Origin: Pigmentiphaga sp. NML080357
GTDB lineage: Bacteria; Pseudomonadota; Gammaproteobacteria; Burkholderiales; Burkholderiaceae_B
Reading direction: 5' to 3'
Length of the DNA stretch: 64,000 bases
Assembly (NCBI RefSeq): GCF_002188465.1
Contig: NZ_NINW01000037.1
Span: 340,511 to 404,510 of the forward strand
Under the pieces are notes generated by a model, which was not told where the DNA came from, searched no databases, and saw only the letters and a program-made list of their open reading frames with translations. Position numbers and translations under genes: made by a program. The stretch's first letter is position 1. Each line of letters opens with the position of its first letter. Positions 11,785-20,258 of the stretch are shown piece after piece.

Positions 11785-12029
11785 CCCCCCTACGCGCTGA
11801 CGCTCGCCCCCCAGGGGGCGATGCGGGTAGACCGGCGGAGCCGGATCCACCGCATCCTGGGGTACTACCAGGCTGATCGGGGGCGGCGTTTTTTCGTCGG
11901 CTTTCTACCAATGTGGAAAAAGACGCCGTACGCTGTCAGCCTGGTTGTACCCCAGGGCACAGCGGATCCGGCTTTGCCGGTCCGCCAGTGCCGCCCCCTC
12001 GGGGGGCGCGCGTCAGCGCGTAGGGGGGG
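11785..12029. repeat. Composite element 1: two intergenic repeat units head to head, near-palindromic
   Basis: This fills most of the 320-base gap between grpE and hslR. A forward repeat unit (11785-11862: poly-C, TACGCGCTGACG, GCCCCCCAGGGGGC hairpin, ACCGGCGGAGCCGGATCC core, CCTGGGG end) faces a reverse unit (11950-12029). The spacer between them is also inverted: CTGGGGTACTACCAGGCTGA at 11857-11876 matches the complement of 11937-11956 with one mismatch, and further in GGCGTTTTTTCG opposes AAAAAGACGCC. The whole ~245 bases could fold into one cruciform or RNA hairpin. The right end overlaps the last codons of hslR. Confidence 0.85.
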
Positions 12030-12402
12030 TCTTAAACCTCTCCAGCTGGCGGCGGTCGTGCTTCGTGGGGCGGCCCTTGATATGGGCGGAAGGATCGAGG
12101 TTTTGCTTGCGCAGTTCCAGGGCTTCCAGCCTGCGCTTGAGCCCTTGCTGGGTCTCGTCGTAGAGGGTGCGGGCGAAAACCGCGGGGCCGCGCTGAGCGG
12201 ACAGGGCCCGTACCAGGACCTCCCAGTCCTGCTCGCCCGCCCGGATCTGCAGGATGTCGCCCGGCCGCACGGACCTCGACGGCTTGACGCGTTCGCCCCC
12301 CACCTTGACCTGCCCGGCCTCGACCGCGGCCTGGGCCAGCGTACGGGTCTTGTAGAACCGCGCGGCCCAGAGCCATTTATCAATGCGTAACTCTTCCGTC
12401 AA
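12013..12402 (-). CDS. hslR: Hsp15-like ribosome-associated RNA-binding protein (S4 domain)
   Basis: A protein of 129 residues. Residues ~4-65 form an S4 RNA-binding domain (RIDKWLWAARFYKTRTLAQAAVEAG, VKPSRSVRPGD). A basic C-terminal part has the Hsp15 sequence IKGRPTKHDRRQLERF. Hsp15 binds free 50S subunits that carry a stalled nascent chain with tRNA and helps recycle them. The start overlaps the hemH stop (ATGA), so it is the second gene of a hemH-hslR unit. The last five residues (TPPTR) and the TGA stop are encoded by the start of an intergenic repeat unit, which has replaced or extended the native end. Confidence 0.9.
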   Translation of the reverse strand: MTEELRIDKWLWAARFYKTRTLAQAAVEAGQVKVGGERVKPSRSVRPGDILQIRAGEQDWEVLVRALSAQRGPAVFARTLYDETQQGLKRRLEALELRKQNLDPSAHIKGRPTKHDRRQLERFKTPPTR

Positions 12403-13499
12403 TCGGCGGCTCCCGGCAGCAATGCGCTTTCGCGCAGATCGGGCCCCTCAGCCGCGGCCGGGCGCCTGCCCCCCGTGCGGGTCGTCCAGCCCTGCATGTG
12501 GCGTTCGGCCAGGTCGGCCAAGGCCCGTATCCACGGCGCGAAGTCGTTCAGCGCGGGGATGTACCGGAGCTGCCGGCCGCCGGCCAGCAGGAACGCCTCT
12601 TTCCCCTGCACGGCGATTTCTTCCAGTGTCTCGATGCAGTCGGCGACGAAACCCGGGCAGAACACGTCCACGTCGGTCACGCCCGCCTTGGCCAATTCCT
12701 TCAACCTCGGTTCAGTATACGGCTGCAGCCATTCGGCGGCCCCGAAACGGCTCTGGAAAGTGACTTCCACTTGCTCGGCGTAAAGACCGAGCTTGCCGGC
12801 GAGCAGGCGGCCGGTTTCCTGGCATTGGTCGTAATAGGGATCGCCCTGTGCGATCGACCGCTTGGGCAGGCCATGGAAACTCAGCACCAGCTTCTGGCCC
12901 CTGCCGTTGTGCTGCCAGAACTCCAGGATGCGGGCGGCCATCGCTTCGATATAGCCGGGATCGTCGTGAAACTGCCTGACATAGCGGATCTCGGGCGCGT
13001 TGCGCAGTTGCGCCAGGCGCTCGCCGACGGCATCGAAGACGGAGGCTGTCGTGCTCGCCGCGTATTGCGGGTACAGCGGCAGCACCAGGATGCGTTCGCA
13101 TCCCGCGTCGCGCAGCGCGCCGATGCTGTCGGCCATGGAAGGATTGCCATAGCGCATCGCCAGCGCGACTTCCACGCCCAGGCCCCGGCCGGAAAGCTCG
13201 CGGGCCAGGCTTTCGCTCTGGCGGCGGCTCCAGGCCAGCAACGGCGAGCCTTCGGGCATCCAGATCGACGCATAGCGCGCCGCGGCCTCCCGCGGCCGCA
13301 GGGTCAGAACCAAGCCATACAGGATGGGCAGCCAGACCGCTCGGGGGATCTCGACGACGCGTGGATCCGAGAGGAACTCGGCCAGGTAGCGGCGCACGGC
13401 GGCTGGGGTGGGAGCGTCGGGCGTGCCAAGGTTGACCAGCAGCAAGCCGGTGCGGGTGGGATGGTCGGCGGGCGGGGACGGCTCGGGGAGGAAGCGCAT
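12399..13499 (-). CDS. hemH: Ferrochelatase (protoheme ferro-lyase)
   Basis: HemH inserts Fe2+ into protoporphyrin IX, the last step of haem synthesis. At 366 residues it fits the bacterial range. Visible family motifs are LLVNLGTPDAPT at the start, VLVLPLYPQYAASTTASV, the catalytic histidine in LVLSFHGLPKRS, DPYYDQCQETGRLL, VTFQSRFGAAEWLQPYTE, and VFCPGFVADCIETLEEI with the conserved acidic residues. It lies just downstream of hrcA on the same strand (36-base gap). The C-terminal ~45 residues after ERHMQGW look non-conserved. Confidence 0.96.
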   Translation of the reverse strand: MRFLPEPSPPADHPTRTGLLLVNLGTPDAPTPAAVRRYLAEFLSDPRVVEIPRAVWLPILYGLVLTLRPREAAARYASIWMPEGSPLLAWSRRQSESLARELSGRGLGVEVALAMRYGNPSMADSIGALRDAGCERILVLPLYPQYAASTTASVFDAVGERLAQLRNAPEIRYVRQFHDDPGYIEAMAARILEFWQHNGRGQKLVLSFHGLPKRSIAQGDPYYDQCQETGRLLAGKLGLYAEQVEVTFQSRFGAAEWLQPYTEPRLKELAKAGVTDVDVFCPGFVADCIETLEEIAVQGKEAFLLAGGRQLRYIPALNDFAPWIRALADLAERHMQGWTTRTGGRRPAAAEGPDLRESALLPGAAD

Positions 13500-13535
13500 G
13501 CGAGGGGCGTTTTCCGGCGTATGGGTGGGCGGGAG

Positions 13536-14546
13536 TCAGTGATGGCTCAATGCGTTCGACAACAGCCGCGCCGTAATGTCGACGATGGGGATGACGCGCT
13601 CGTACGACATTCGCGTCGGGCCGATCACCCCCAGCGTACCGACGACCTTGCCGTCCACCCCGTAAGGCGCGGTGATGATGCTGACCTCTTCCATCGGCAC
13701 CAGTTGCGAATCCCCGCCGATGTAGATCTGGACGCCCTGGGCCCGGCTCGACATGTCGAAGAGCTGCATCAGATCGGTCTTTTTCTCGAACAGCTCGAAC
13801 ATCTTGCGCAGCTTGTCCATGTCGGCGGCCAGGTCCGACACGCCGAGCAGGTTGAGTTCGCCGGAAATCACGACGCCCTCGTCCTCCGTGGCGGCCTCGG
13901 CGCTGGCGTCGACCGCCAGTTCCATGAGGCGGGAAATGTCCTCCCGCAGCTGGCTCAGCTCCTTCTGCAGGATCTGCCGGGCATCGTCGAACGACCTCCC
14001 GCTGAAATGCTGGTTGAAGAAATTGGCCGCCTCGGTCAGTTCGGCGGCGGAATAGTCGCGCTGGACGGACAGGATGCGATTCTGCACGTCGCCTTCCGGC
14101 GTCACGATGATGAGCAGGACGCGCTTGTCGGACAGGCGGATGAATTCGATCTGGCGGAAGGTCTGGCTGCGCTTGGGAGCCATCACCACGCCTGCGAACT
14201 GCGTGAGATTGGACAACAGCGACGCCGCAGCCGCGATGACGCGCTGCGGTTCGGCCGAGGGCAGCAGGTTCTGGATATGGGTGGCCTCCGACACTTCGTA
14301 CGGCTGCACGGTGAGCAGCGAATCGACGAACATGCGGTAGCCGCGTGGAGTAGGAACCCGCCCGGCCGAGGTATGCGGGCTGTGTATGAGGCCGTGCTCC
14401 TCGAGGTCAGCCATGACATTGCGGATCGTGGCCGGCGACAGGTCGAAGACCTTGGAGAGTGTGCGCGAGCCGACAGGCTGTCCGTCAGTAATGTAACGCT
14501 CGATGAGAGCCTTCAATAACGTACGTGCGCGATCGTCCATGACCAT
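13536..14546 (-). CDS. hrcA: Heat-inducible transcription repressor HrcA
   Basis: HrcA represses groESL and other class-I heat-shock genes by binding CIRCE operators and is tuned by GroEL. The protein has 336 residues: an N-terminal winged helix (~5-75, [35 protein letters not shown]), and a GAF-like and dimerisation region ending in a family-typical stretch ([20 protein letters not shown]). The ATG at 14540 (MDDRARTLL) is the commoner family start, two codons in. A TAAACT hexamer sits immediately before the first ATG, which would place transcription start near 14540. No CIRCE site is seen before grpE or dnaK, so its targets are probably outside the window. Confidence 0.94.
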   Translation of the reverse strand: MVMDDRARTLLKALIERYITDGQPVGSRTLSKVFDLSPATIRNVMADLEEHGLIHSPHTSAGRVPTPRGYRMFVDSLLTVQPYEVSEATHIQNLLPSAEPQRVIAAAASLLSNLTQFAGVVMAPKRSQTFRQIEFIRLSDKRVLLIIVTPEGDVQNRILSVQRDYSAAELTEAANFFNQHFSGRSFDDARQILQKELSQLREDISRLMELAVDASAEAATEDEGVVISGELNLLGVSDLAADMDKLRKMFELFEKKTDLMQLFDMSSRAQGVQIYIGGDSQLVPMEEVSIITAPYGVDGKVVGTLGVIGPTRMSYERVIPIVDITARLLSNALSHH

Positions 14547-14588
14547 AGTTTACCCGCCCGTGCGCCTAAAGGAATGGCGGTGGATGGT

Positions 14589-14672
14589 CCCCCCCCCCTC
14601 CGCGCTTCGCGCGTCCCCCTCAAGGGGGCGGCACCGGCGGACCGGCAAAGCCGGATCCGCTGTGCCCTGGGG
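14589..14672 (+). repeat. Intergenic repeat unit (forward) between hrcA and nadK
   Basis: A single forward unit with the C-run, CGCGCTTCGCGCG, the CCCCCTCAAGGGGG hairpin, the ACCGGCAAAGCCGGATCC core and the CCCTGGGG end. It lies in the divergent hrcA/nadK promoter region and stops 11 bases before the nadK TATAAT box, so its last bases occupy the place of the -35 element. Confidence 0.85.
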
Positions 14673-14683
14673 CCTTCCAACCA

Positions 14684-14689
14684 TATAAT
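14684..14689 (+). promoter_or_regulatory. nadK -10 box (TATAAT), implying a leaderless message
   Basis: A perfect TATAAT is followed six bases later by the nadK ATG at 14696. Transcription normally begins about 7 bases after this box, i.e. at the A of the start codon. No ribosome-binding site can exist between them. No convincing -35 hexamer is seen at 16-18 bases upstream. Confidence 0.65.
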
Positions 14690-14695
14690 GGCTGC

Positions 14696-15592
14696 ATGCA
14701 TTTTCCCATCGTCGCCCTGGTTGGCAAATATCACGACACCGGCATCTCCGCTCCGCTGCGCGCCGTCGCGCAGATGCTGCGCGACGCCGGGCGCGAGGTC
14801 GTGTTCGAAAAGGACACCGCCGCCAACATCGGCGTCGATGAATACCCGGCCGCCACCGTCGAGGAGATCGGCCAGCGGGCGTCGCTGGCCATCGTCATGG
14901 GCGGCGACGGCACCATGCTGGGGGTGGCGCGCCAACTGGCGCCCTGGGACGTGCCGGTGGTGGGCATCAACCACGGCCGGCTCGGGTTCATCACCGACAT
15001 CCCGCTCGAGGACGCCTGCACCGCCGTGGCGGGCATGCTGAACGGGGAGTTCGAATCCGAAACCCGTACCCTGCTCGCTTCCAGCGTCATCCGGGGCGAG
15101 ACCACGCTGGTGTCGGCCCTCGCCCTCAACGACGTGGTGCTGAGCCGCGCGGGCCTGGGGGGCATGCTGGAAGTCACGGTGCAGGTGGATGGCCTGTACA
15201 TGTCCAAGCAGCGCGCCGACGGCCTCATCATCGCCACGCCCACCGGTTCGACCGCCTACGCGTTGTCGGCCAACGGCCCCATCCTGCATCCGTCGCTGCG
15301 GGGCCTGGTGCTGGTTCCCGTGGCGCCGCAGGCGCTGTCGAACCGGCCCATTGCCATCCCGGACGACTGCACCATAGAAATCACCCTCACCCGCTCCCCC
15401 GGCGGCCGCGACGAAAGCGCGAGCGTCCACTTCGACATGCAGAGCTGGTCCTCGCTGCAGGAAGGCGACCGTGTCCTGGTGAGACGCGCCGAACATACCA
15501 TCCGCTTCCTGCATCCGGCCGGATACAGTTATTTTTCCACCCTGCGGCGCAAGCTGCACTGGAACCAGATCTCCGGCACCGCAATCGACTAG
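14696..15592 (+). CDS. nadK: NAD kinase
   Basis: NadK phosphorylates NAD+ to NADP+. The length (298 residues) and motifs agree: GGDGTMLG in the nucleotide site, the GINHGRLGFITDI segment, LNDVVLSR, and the GSTAYALSANGPI catalytic stretch. The start ATG is the only sensible one for the family N-terminus and directly follows a TATAAT box, so the transcript is probably leaderless. It is divergent from hrcA and followed 35 bases later by recN, an order common in this bacterial group. Confidence 0.96.
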   Translation: MHFPIVALVGKYHDTGISAPLRAVAQMLRDAGREVVFEKDTAANIGVDEYPAATVEEIGQRASLAIVMGGDGTMLGVARQLAPWDVPVVGINHGRLGFITDIPLEDACTAVAGMLNGEFESETRTLLASSVIRGETTLVSALALNDVVLSRAGLGGMLEVTVQVDGLYMSKQRADGLIIATPTGSTAYALSANGPILHPSLRGLVLVPVAPQALSNRPIAIPDDCTIEITLTRSPGGRDESASVHFDMQSWSSLQEGDRVLVRRAEHTIRFLHPAGYSYFSTLRRKLHWNQISGTAID

Positions 15593-15627
15593 CTTCGTCC
15601 CCGTCCTCCACCACCGGCTTCATTCGT

Positions 15628-17271
15628 ATGCTGCGCGCCCTGCACATCAGCGATTTCGTGATCGTCGACCACACCGAGGTCGAGTTCGGCCCGGGCTTCA
15701 CCGTCTTCTCCGGCGAAACGGGCGCCGGCAAGTCGATCCTGATCGACGCCCTGGCCCTCGCCCTGGGTGAACGCGCCGACGCCTCGGTGCTGCGGGAAGG
15801 CGCGAACCGGGCCGAGGTCAGCGCGGTGTTCGACGTGCCCGCGACCCTGCACGACTGGCTGGCCGAGCGCGAGCTGGACACCGACAGCCTCGTGCTGCGC
15901 CGGGTCATCGACGCCCAGGGGCGCAGCCGGGGCTACATCAACGGTGTGCCGGCCACGCTGACCCAGTTGCGCGAACTGGGCGAGCAGCTGGTCGACATCC
16001 ATGGCCAGCACGCCCACCAGAGCCTGCTCAAGGCCGATTCCCAGCGCGACATGCTCGACGACCACGGCGACCACGGCGCGATGCGACGCGCGGTGGCCCA
16101 GGCCTGGAAGGCGTGGCGCGAGGTCGCGCGCAAGCTCGAGGCCGTCGAGCGCGACGCCGCCTCGCTGCGGCAGGAGCGCGAACGGCTGCAGTGGCAGGCC
16201 GACGAACTCGACCGCCTGGCGCTGAAAGAAGGCGAATGGGAACAGTTGCAGACCGAGCACGGCAGGCTGGCCCACGCCCAGTCGCTGATCGACGGCGCGA
16301 GCCAGACCATCGCCGCGCTCGAGGAAGACGACGACGCGGCCCACGCGCGCCTGGCCGCGGCGTCGCAGCGCATCGCCCAGCTGGCCTCCCACGATGCCGC
16401 GCTGGCGCCGGTCTCCGAGGCCCTGGAATCGGCCCGCATCGCCCTGCAGGAAGCGGTTTCCGACCTGAACAGCTACCTCGCGCGCCTCGAACTCGATCCC
16501 CAGCGCCTGGCCGAGGTCGAGGCTCGGCTGCAGGCGGTGTTCGACACCGCCCGCAAGTTCCGGCTGCAGCCCGAGGAACTGGTGGAACGGCACGCCACGC
16601 TGCTCGCCCAGCTCGATACGCTGAAGGAAGCCGAGGACGTCGAGGCGCTGCGCGCCAAGGTCGCCGCCGCCAAGGCGGCCTACGACGAAACCGCCGGCAA
16701 GCTCAGCCGCGCGCGCCGCAAGGCGGCCGGGTCCCTCGGCAAGGCCGTGAGCCAGGCGATGCAGACGCTGGCCATGAGCGGAGGCCGGTTCGAGGTCGCG
16801 GTGGAACCGGCCGAGCCCGGCCCCGGCGGCGCCGATGCCATCGAGTTCCGGGTGGCGGGCCATGCCGGCACCACGCCCCGGCCGCTGGCCAAGGTCGCCT
16901 CGGGTGGCGAGCTGGCCCGGATCTCGCTGGCGCTATCGGTGATCGCCAGCCGTGCCGCCCGCGTGCCGACGCTGATCTTCGACGAAGTGGATACCGGCAT
17001 CGGCGGCGCCGTGGCCGAAGTGGTCGGGCGCTTGCTGCGGGAATTGGGTAGCCTGCACCAGGTCCTGTGCGTGACGCACCTGCCCCAGGTCGCGGCCTGC
17101 GGCAATACGCATCTGCGGGTGGACAAGCGCCAGGCGGACGGCGCGGCGGTCTCCACGGTCAGCCTGCTCGACCGGGGCGGCCGGGTGGACGAGATTGCGC
17201 GCATGCTGGGCGGCATAGAGATCACCGCCACGACGCGCAAGCATGCGCGCGAGATGATAGGCAACAACTGA
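15628..17271 (+). CDS. recN: DNA repair protein RecN
   Basis: An SMC-like ATPase that supports double-strand-break repair. The 547 residues include the N-terminal Walker A GETGAGKS near residue 30. Long coiled-coil segments fill roughly 150-370 (EVARKLEAVERD, LRQERERLQW). The C-terminal ABC signature SGGELARISLAL and Walker B LIFDEVDTGIGG are followed by LCVTHLPQVAACG. The ATG at 15628 gives the family start MLRALHISDFVIVD. It follows nadK closely and runs towards fur. Confidence 0.96.
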   Translation: MLRALHISDFVIVDHTEVEFGPGFTVFSGETGAGKSILIDALALALGERADASVLREGANRAEVSAVFDVPATLHDWLAERELDTDSLVLRRVIDAQGRSRGYINGVPATLTQLRELGEQLVDIHGQHAHQSLLKADSQRDMLDDHGDHGAMRRAVAQAWKAWREVARKLEAVERDAASLRQERERLQWQADELDRLALKEGEWEQLQTEHGRLAHAQSLIDGASQTIAALEEDDDAAHARLAAASQRIAQLASHDAALAPVSEALESARIALQEAVSDLNSYLARLELDPQRLAEVEARLQAVFDTARKFRLQPEELVERHATLLAQLDTLKEAEDVEALRAKVAAAKAAYDETAGKLSRARRKAAGSLGKAVSQAMQTLAMSGGRFEVAVEPAEPGPGGADAIEFRVAGHAGTTPRPLAKVASGGELARISLALSVIASRAARVPTLIFDEVDTGIGGAVAEVVGRLLRELGSLHQVLCVTHLPQVAACGNTHLRVDKRQADGAAVSTVSLLDRGGRVDEIARMLGGIEITATTRKHAREMIGNN

Positions 17272-17273
17272 CG

Positions 17274-17293
17274 GGCGGGCGCGGCCGCCCGCC
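17274..17293. terminator. Possible bidirectional terminator between recN and fur
   Basis: GGCGGGCG and CGCCCGCC form a perfect 8-bp stem with a 4-base loop in the 29-base gap between the two convergent genes. No T-run is present on either side, so it may pause or stabilise transcripts rather than terminate by the classical mechanism. Confidence 0.45.
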
Positions 17294-17300
17294 ACGCTTA

Positions 17301-17720
17301 CTACCTGTTCTTGGCGCAGTTCTGGCAGATGCCGTAGAGCGACAGGGCGTGCCCGGTCAGCACGAAGTCGTGGTCCTTGGCGATTTTCTGCTGGCGCTTT
17401 TCGATCTCGGCGTCGAAGAACTCCTCGACCTTGCCGCAATTGGTGCATACGAGGTGGTCGTGGTGATCGCCCTCGTTCAGCTCGAATACCGCCTTGCCGC
17501 TGTCGAACTGGCTGCGGACCAGGAGCCCGGCCTGCTCGAACTGCGTCAACACGCGATAAACCGTGGCCAAGCCGATTTCCACGCTTTCGCCGATCAGGGC
17601 ACGGTATACGTCTTCGGCGCTCATGTGGCGCACTTCAGCCTTGCGGAAGACATCCAGGATCTTCAGCCGGGGAAATGTCGCTTTCAGGCCTATACTTTTG
17701 AGTTCGCTTTGATCTGTCAT
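17301..17720 (-). CDS. fur: Ferric uptake regulator Fur
   Basis: The iron-sensing repressor, 139 residues. The winged helix ([41 protein letters not shown]) is followed by the metal-binding dimer domain. Fur metal ligands are visible: HHDH at 86-89, C92xxC95, and a C-terminal C132xxC135. The start at 17720 gives the conserved [18 protein letters not shown]. The open frame continues far upstream, but that part overlaps bamE in antisense and has no support. It is convergent with recN and divergent from bamE. Confidence 0.97.
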   Translation of the reverse strand: MTDQSELKSIGLKATFPRLKILDVFRKAEVRHMSAEDVYRALIGESVEIGLATVYRVLTQFEQAGLLVRSQFDSGKAVFELNEGDHHDHLVCTNCGKVEEFFDAEIEKRQQKIAKDHDFVLTGHALSLYGICQNCAKNR

Positions 17721-18005
17721 GATGGTCCCTTGGAAAGCGGTTCTGTGTATCGGTTCCTTCCGGACGCCGTAGCCCCAGTGCCGGCCGGCGTGGCAACCGC
17801 CGGACCGCCAGCCGCGGAACCCGTTCGCGCCTGCAATTGGCCTGGCGGCGGGCGGCGGCAGTACGGCCCGGCATGGTGGTGCGCGCCTAGCGCCCCTTCC
17901 GTCCTGCGACAACCGCCCGAGAAGGTCGGGAAGGCACCGAAAAACCCAGGCACTCCCCGAGAGCTTTATGATAACGGTTTCCCCAATCAAGACGAGTGCG
18001 GATCT
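17721..18005. promoter_or_regulatory. Divergent fur/bamE intergenic region
   Basis: This 285-base gap must hold the promoters of fur (minus) and bamE (plus). A TATGAT hexamer at 17967-17972, about 33 bases before bamE, is a plausible -10 box. The flanking GATAACGG is only a weak partial match to a Fur box, so iron control is not claimed. The rest is GC-rich without clear sites. Confidence 0.4.
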
Positions 18006-18671
18006 GTGCCAAACGCTCTGATTTCCTTCATCCACGGCCCCGCGGGCGCTCTGCGCCGGCTTGCGCCGGTCGCGCTGCTGGGCCTGGCCGCATGCAGCAC
18101 GATCAACAACTACGTGCCCGGCTTCGTCAAGCCCTACCGGGCCGACGTGCAGCAAGGCAACTGGCTGACCCAGGAACAGGTGGAATTGCTGCGCCCGGGC
18201 ATGACCCGGGAGCAGGTCCGCTTCGCCCTGGGCAGCCCCACGCTGACGAGCATTTTCCACGCCGATCGCTGGGATTACCCCTACCTGTTCACCCCCGGCC
18301 ATGGCCAGACCGAGGAGCGCCGCTTCACCGTCTACTTCGTCAATGACCGGCTGGACCGCTGGACCGGGGACGAACAGCCCGCCCGCCAGCCGTTCCAGCA
18401 GAAGGATACCCGCCGGGCCCTCGGCACCGGCACCCCGGCCACACAGCCGCAAGCCCAGGCCGGCGAGCAGCCGGCAACGCAAGGGTCTGCAGGCACCGCC
18501 GCGCAAAACACCCAGGCAGGCGCCGTGAACAACACGCCCCTGACGGTCGACGGCAATGCCGCCCCCACTTCGCTCGACCCCAGCGCGCCGCCGCCTCCGG
18601 TCGCCACGCCCGTGGCGCCGCCCGCGGCCGATCCCGCGCCGTCCCAACCCGCCACGAATACCAAGGAATGA
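18006..18671 (+). CDS. bamE: Outer-membrane assembly lipoprotein BamE with a long C-terminal tail
   Basis: BamE is a lipoprotein of the BAM complex that inserts outer-membrane proteins. The GTG start at 18006 gives 221 residues: a signal sequence ending in the lipobox LAAC (C30), then the BamE fold (~35-125) with [37 protein letters not shown] and [11 protein letters not shown]. After that come about 95 residues rich in Gln, Pro, Ala and Thr with no recognisable fold. The E. coli protein ends soon after the fold (about 113 residues), so the tail is an extension. Its stop overlaps an ATG in front of dapB. Confidence 0.9.
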   Translation: MPNALISFIHGPAGALRRLAPVALLGLAACSTINNYVPGFVKPYRADVQQGNWLTQEQVELLRPGMTREQVRFALGSPTLTSIFHADRWDYPYLFTPGHGQTEERRFTVYFVNDRLDRWTGDEQPARQPFQQKDTRRALGTGTPATQPQAQAGEQPATQGSAGTAAQNTQAGAVNNTPLTVDGNAAPTSLDPSAPPPPVATPVAPPAADPAPSQPATNTKE

Positions 18672-18676
18672 CCTCG

Positions 18677-19468
18677 ATGCGTATCGCCATTGCCGGGGCC
18701 ACCGGCCGCATGGGCCACATGTTGATCGAAGCCGTGCTCGCCGCCCCCGACCTGGAACTCGCCGTCGCGCTGGACCGTGCCGGCAGCCCGGCCATCGGCC
18801 GCGACGCCGCCGAATTCCTGGGCAAATCCAGCAAGGTCCTGATCACGGACGACCTGGACGCCCTCGCCCAGGCCGACTGCCTGATCGACTTCACGCGGCC
18901 CCAGGCCACCCTCGCGCATCTCGAAGCCTGCCAGCGCCATGGCGTCAAGCTGGTCATCGGCACCACCGGCTTCGACGAGGCGGGCAAGGCCGCGATCGAG
19001 GCGGCCGCGCGCAAGATCGGCGTCGTGTTCGCGCCGAACATGAGCGTGGGCGTCAACGTCACGCTCAAGCTGCTCGACATCGCCGCCCGCATCCTGAAAG
19101 ACGATTACGACGTGGAAGTCTTCGAGGTCCATCACAAGCACAAGGTCGACGCCCCCTCGGGGACCGCGTTGAAGATGGGCGAAACCGTGGCCCGGGCCTG
19201 GGGCAAGCCGCTCTCCGAGGTCGCCGAATGGGCGCGGCACGGCGACACCGGCGCCCGCAAGCACGGCACGATAGGTTTTTCGTCGGCCCGCGGGGGCGAC
19301 GTGGTCGGCGACCACACCGTCTTCTTCTGCGGACCCGGCGAACGGATAGAGATCACGCATCGCTCCGCCAGCCGCGTCACCTATGCCGAAGGCAGCCTGC
19401 GCGCCGCGCGCTACCTGGCCGACAAGTCCACGGGCTTGTACGACATGCAGGACGTTCTGGGTCTGTAG
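18677..19468 (+). CDS. dapB: 4-hydroxy-tetrahydrodipicolinate reductase
   Basis: DapB makes tetrahydrodipicolinate for lysine and peptidoglycan synthesis using NAD(P)H. The 263 residues start with the Rossmann motif [13 protein letters not shown]. The catalytic stretch [19 protein letters not shown] is intact. The ATG at 18677 has AAGGA nine bases upstream and gives the usual family N-terminus; an ATG three codons earlier overlaps the bamE stop and may serve in coupling. It is the last housekeeping gene before the motility cluster. Confidence 0.96.
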   Translation: MRIAIAGATGRMGHMLIEAVLAAPDLELAVALDRAGSPAIGRDAAEFLGKSSKVLITDDLDALAQADCLIDFTRPQATLAHLEACQRHGVKLVIGTTGFDEAGKAAIEAAARKIGVVFAPNMSVGVNVTLKLLDIAARILKDDYDVEVFEVHHKHKVDAPSGTALKMGETVARAWGKPLSEVAEWARHGDTGARKHGTIGFSSARGGDVVGDHTVFFCGPGERIEITHRSASRVTYAEGSLRAARYLADKSTGLYDMQDVLGL

Positions 19469-19473
19469 GAAGC

Positions 19474-19580
19474 CCCCCTGCGCGCTGACGCGCGCCCAGA
19501 GTGGTGAGCCCCCAGCGCTACGCGGCAGCCCGAAAGGGGGCCGGCACCCGCCTCGGGGCGGCACTGGCGGCGTGCACCGC
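19474..19580 (+). repeat. Degenerate intergenic repeat unit after dapB
   Basis: Starting six bases after the dapB stop, CCCCCCTGCGCGCTGACGCG matches the first part of the repeat family. The middle differs and the ACCGGC..GCCGGATCC core is absent; only GGGGCGGCACTGGCGG near the end again resembles it. It is either a decayed or a rearranged copy. Confidence 0.5.
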
Positions 19581-19583
19581 CGC

Positions 19584-20246
19584 TCAGTTCAGTGGCGACG
19601 CGAGCGCGCGCTGGCGGGCTTCTACCGCGGACTGGAGGCGTTGCGCCATCTGGGACAGCGGGACCACTTCGTGGATGGCGCCCAGGGCGATGGCTTCGCG
19701 GGGCATGCCGAAGACCACGCTCGAGGCTTCGTCCTGGGCCAGGTTGTAGGCCCCCGCCTCGCGCAGCGCCAGCATGGCGCGTGCGCCGTCCTTGCCCATG
19801 CCGGTCAGCATGACCGCCACGGCGCCGTGGCCCGCGGCCTGGGCCACCGACAGGAACAGCACCTCGACCGAGGGACGGTGGCGGTTGACCGGCTCGCTTT
19901 CCGACAATTGCGCGTAGTACCCGACCAGCGGCAGCTGCCGCACGGCCAGGTGCGCGTGGCCGGGCGCCACGTAGGCGCAGCCCGCGCGCAGGCGCTCGTT
20001 GTGCTCGGCCTCCTTCACATGCAGCCGCGAATGCTTGTCCAGGCGCTCGGCAAAGCTGCGCGTGAAACCGGGCGGCATGTGCTGGGTGATGACGATGGGC
20101 GGCAGACTCGCCGGCAGGCCGCCGAGCAGTTCGCGCAATGCCTCGGTGCCGCCCGTGGACGCGCCGATCGCCACCAGCATCCGGCGGTCGTAGGGGGAAG
20201 GCGATGCCTGGCCGCCGTCGGCGGGCTGGGCGGAAATGTCGGTCAT
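19584..20246 (-). CDS. cheB: Chemotaxis methylesterase CheB without a receiver domain
   Basis: The protein removes methyl groups from, and deamidates, chemoreceptor glutamates. The 220 residues hold only the CheB catalytic domain. The Ser-His-Asp triad is visible as S30 (IGASTGG), H56 ([10 protein letters not shown]) and D153 (GMGKDGA). The N-terminal phosphorylatable receiver found in enteric CheB (~350 residues) is missing; only 21 residues precede the domain. It follows cheR by 12 bases under a shared sigma-28-like promoter. Without a receiver it cannot be switched by CheA in the classical way. Confidence 0.88.
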   Translation of the reverse strand: MTDISAQPADGGQASPSPYDRRMLVAIGASTGGTEALRELLGGLPASLPPIVITQHMPPGFTRSFAERLDKHSRLHVKEAEHNERLRAGCAYVAPGHAHLAVRQLPLVGYYAQLSESEPVNRHRPSVEVLFLSVAQAAGHGAVAVMLTGMGKDGARAMLALREAGAYNLAQDEASSVVFGMPREAIALGAIHEVVPLSQMAQRLQSAVEARQRALASPLN

Positions 20247-20258
20247 GGTGAGTGCCGT

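Noticed and set aside
17964..17985. Fur box before bamE
   Set aside because: Only the GATAA-type half resembles a Fur motif; the remaining positions do not match, and bamE is not a usual iron-regulated gene.
17301..18647. A 448-codon reading of fur extending upstream through bamE
   Set aside because: Fur homology begins exactly at the ATG at 17720; the extension is antisense to bamE and low in complexity.
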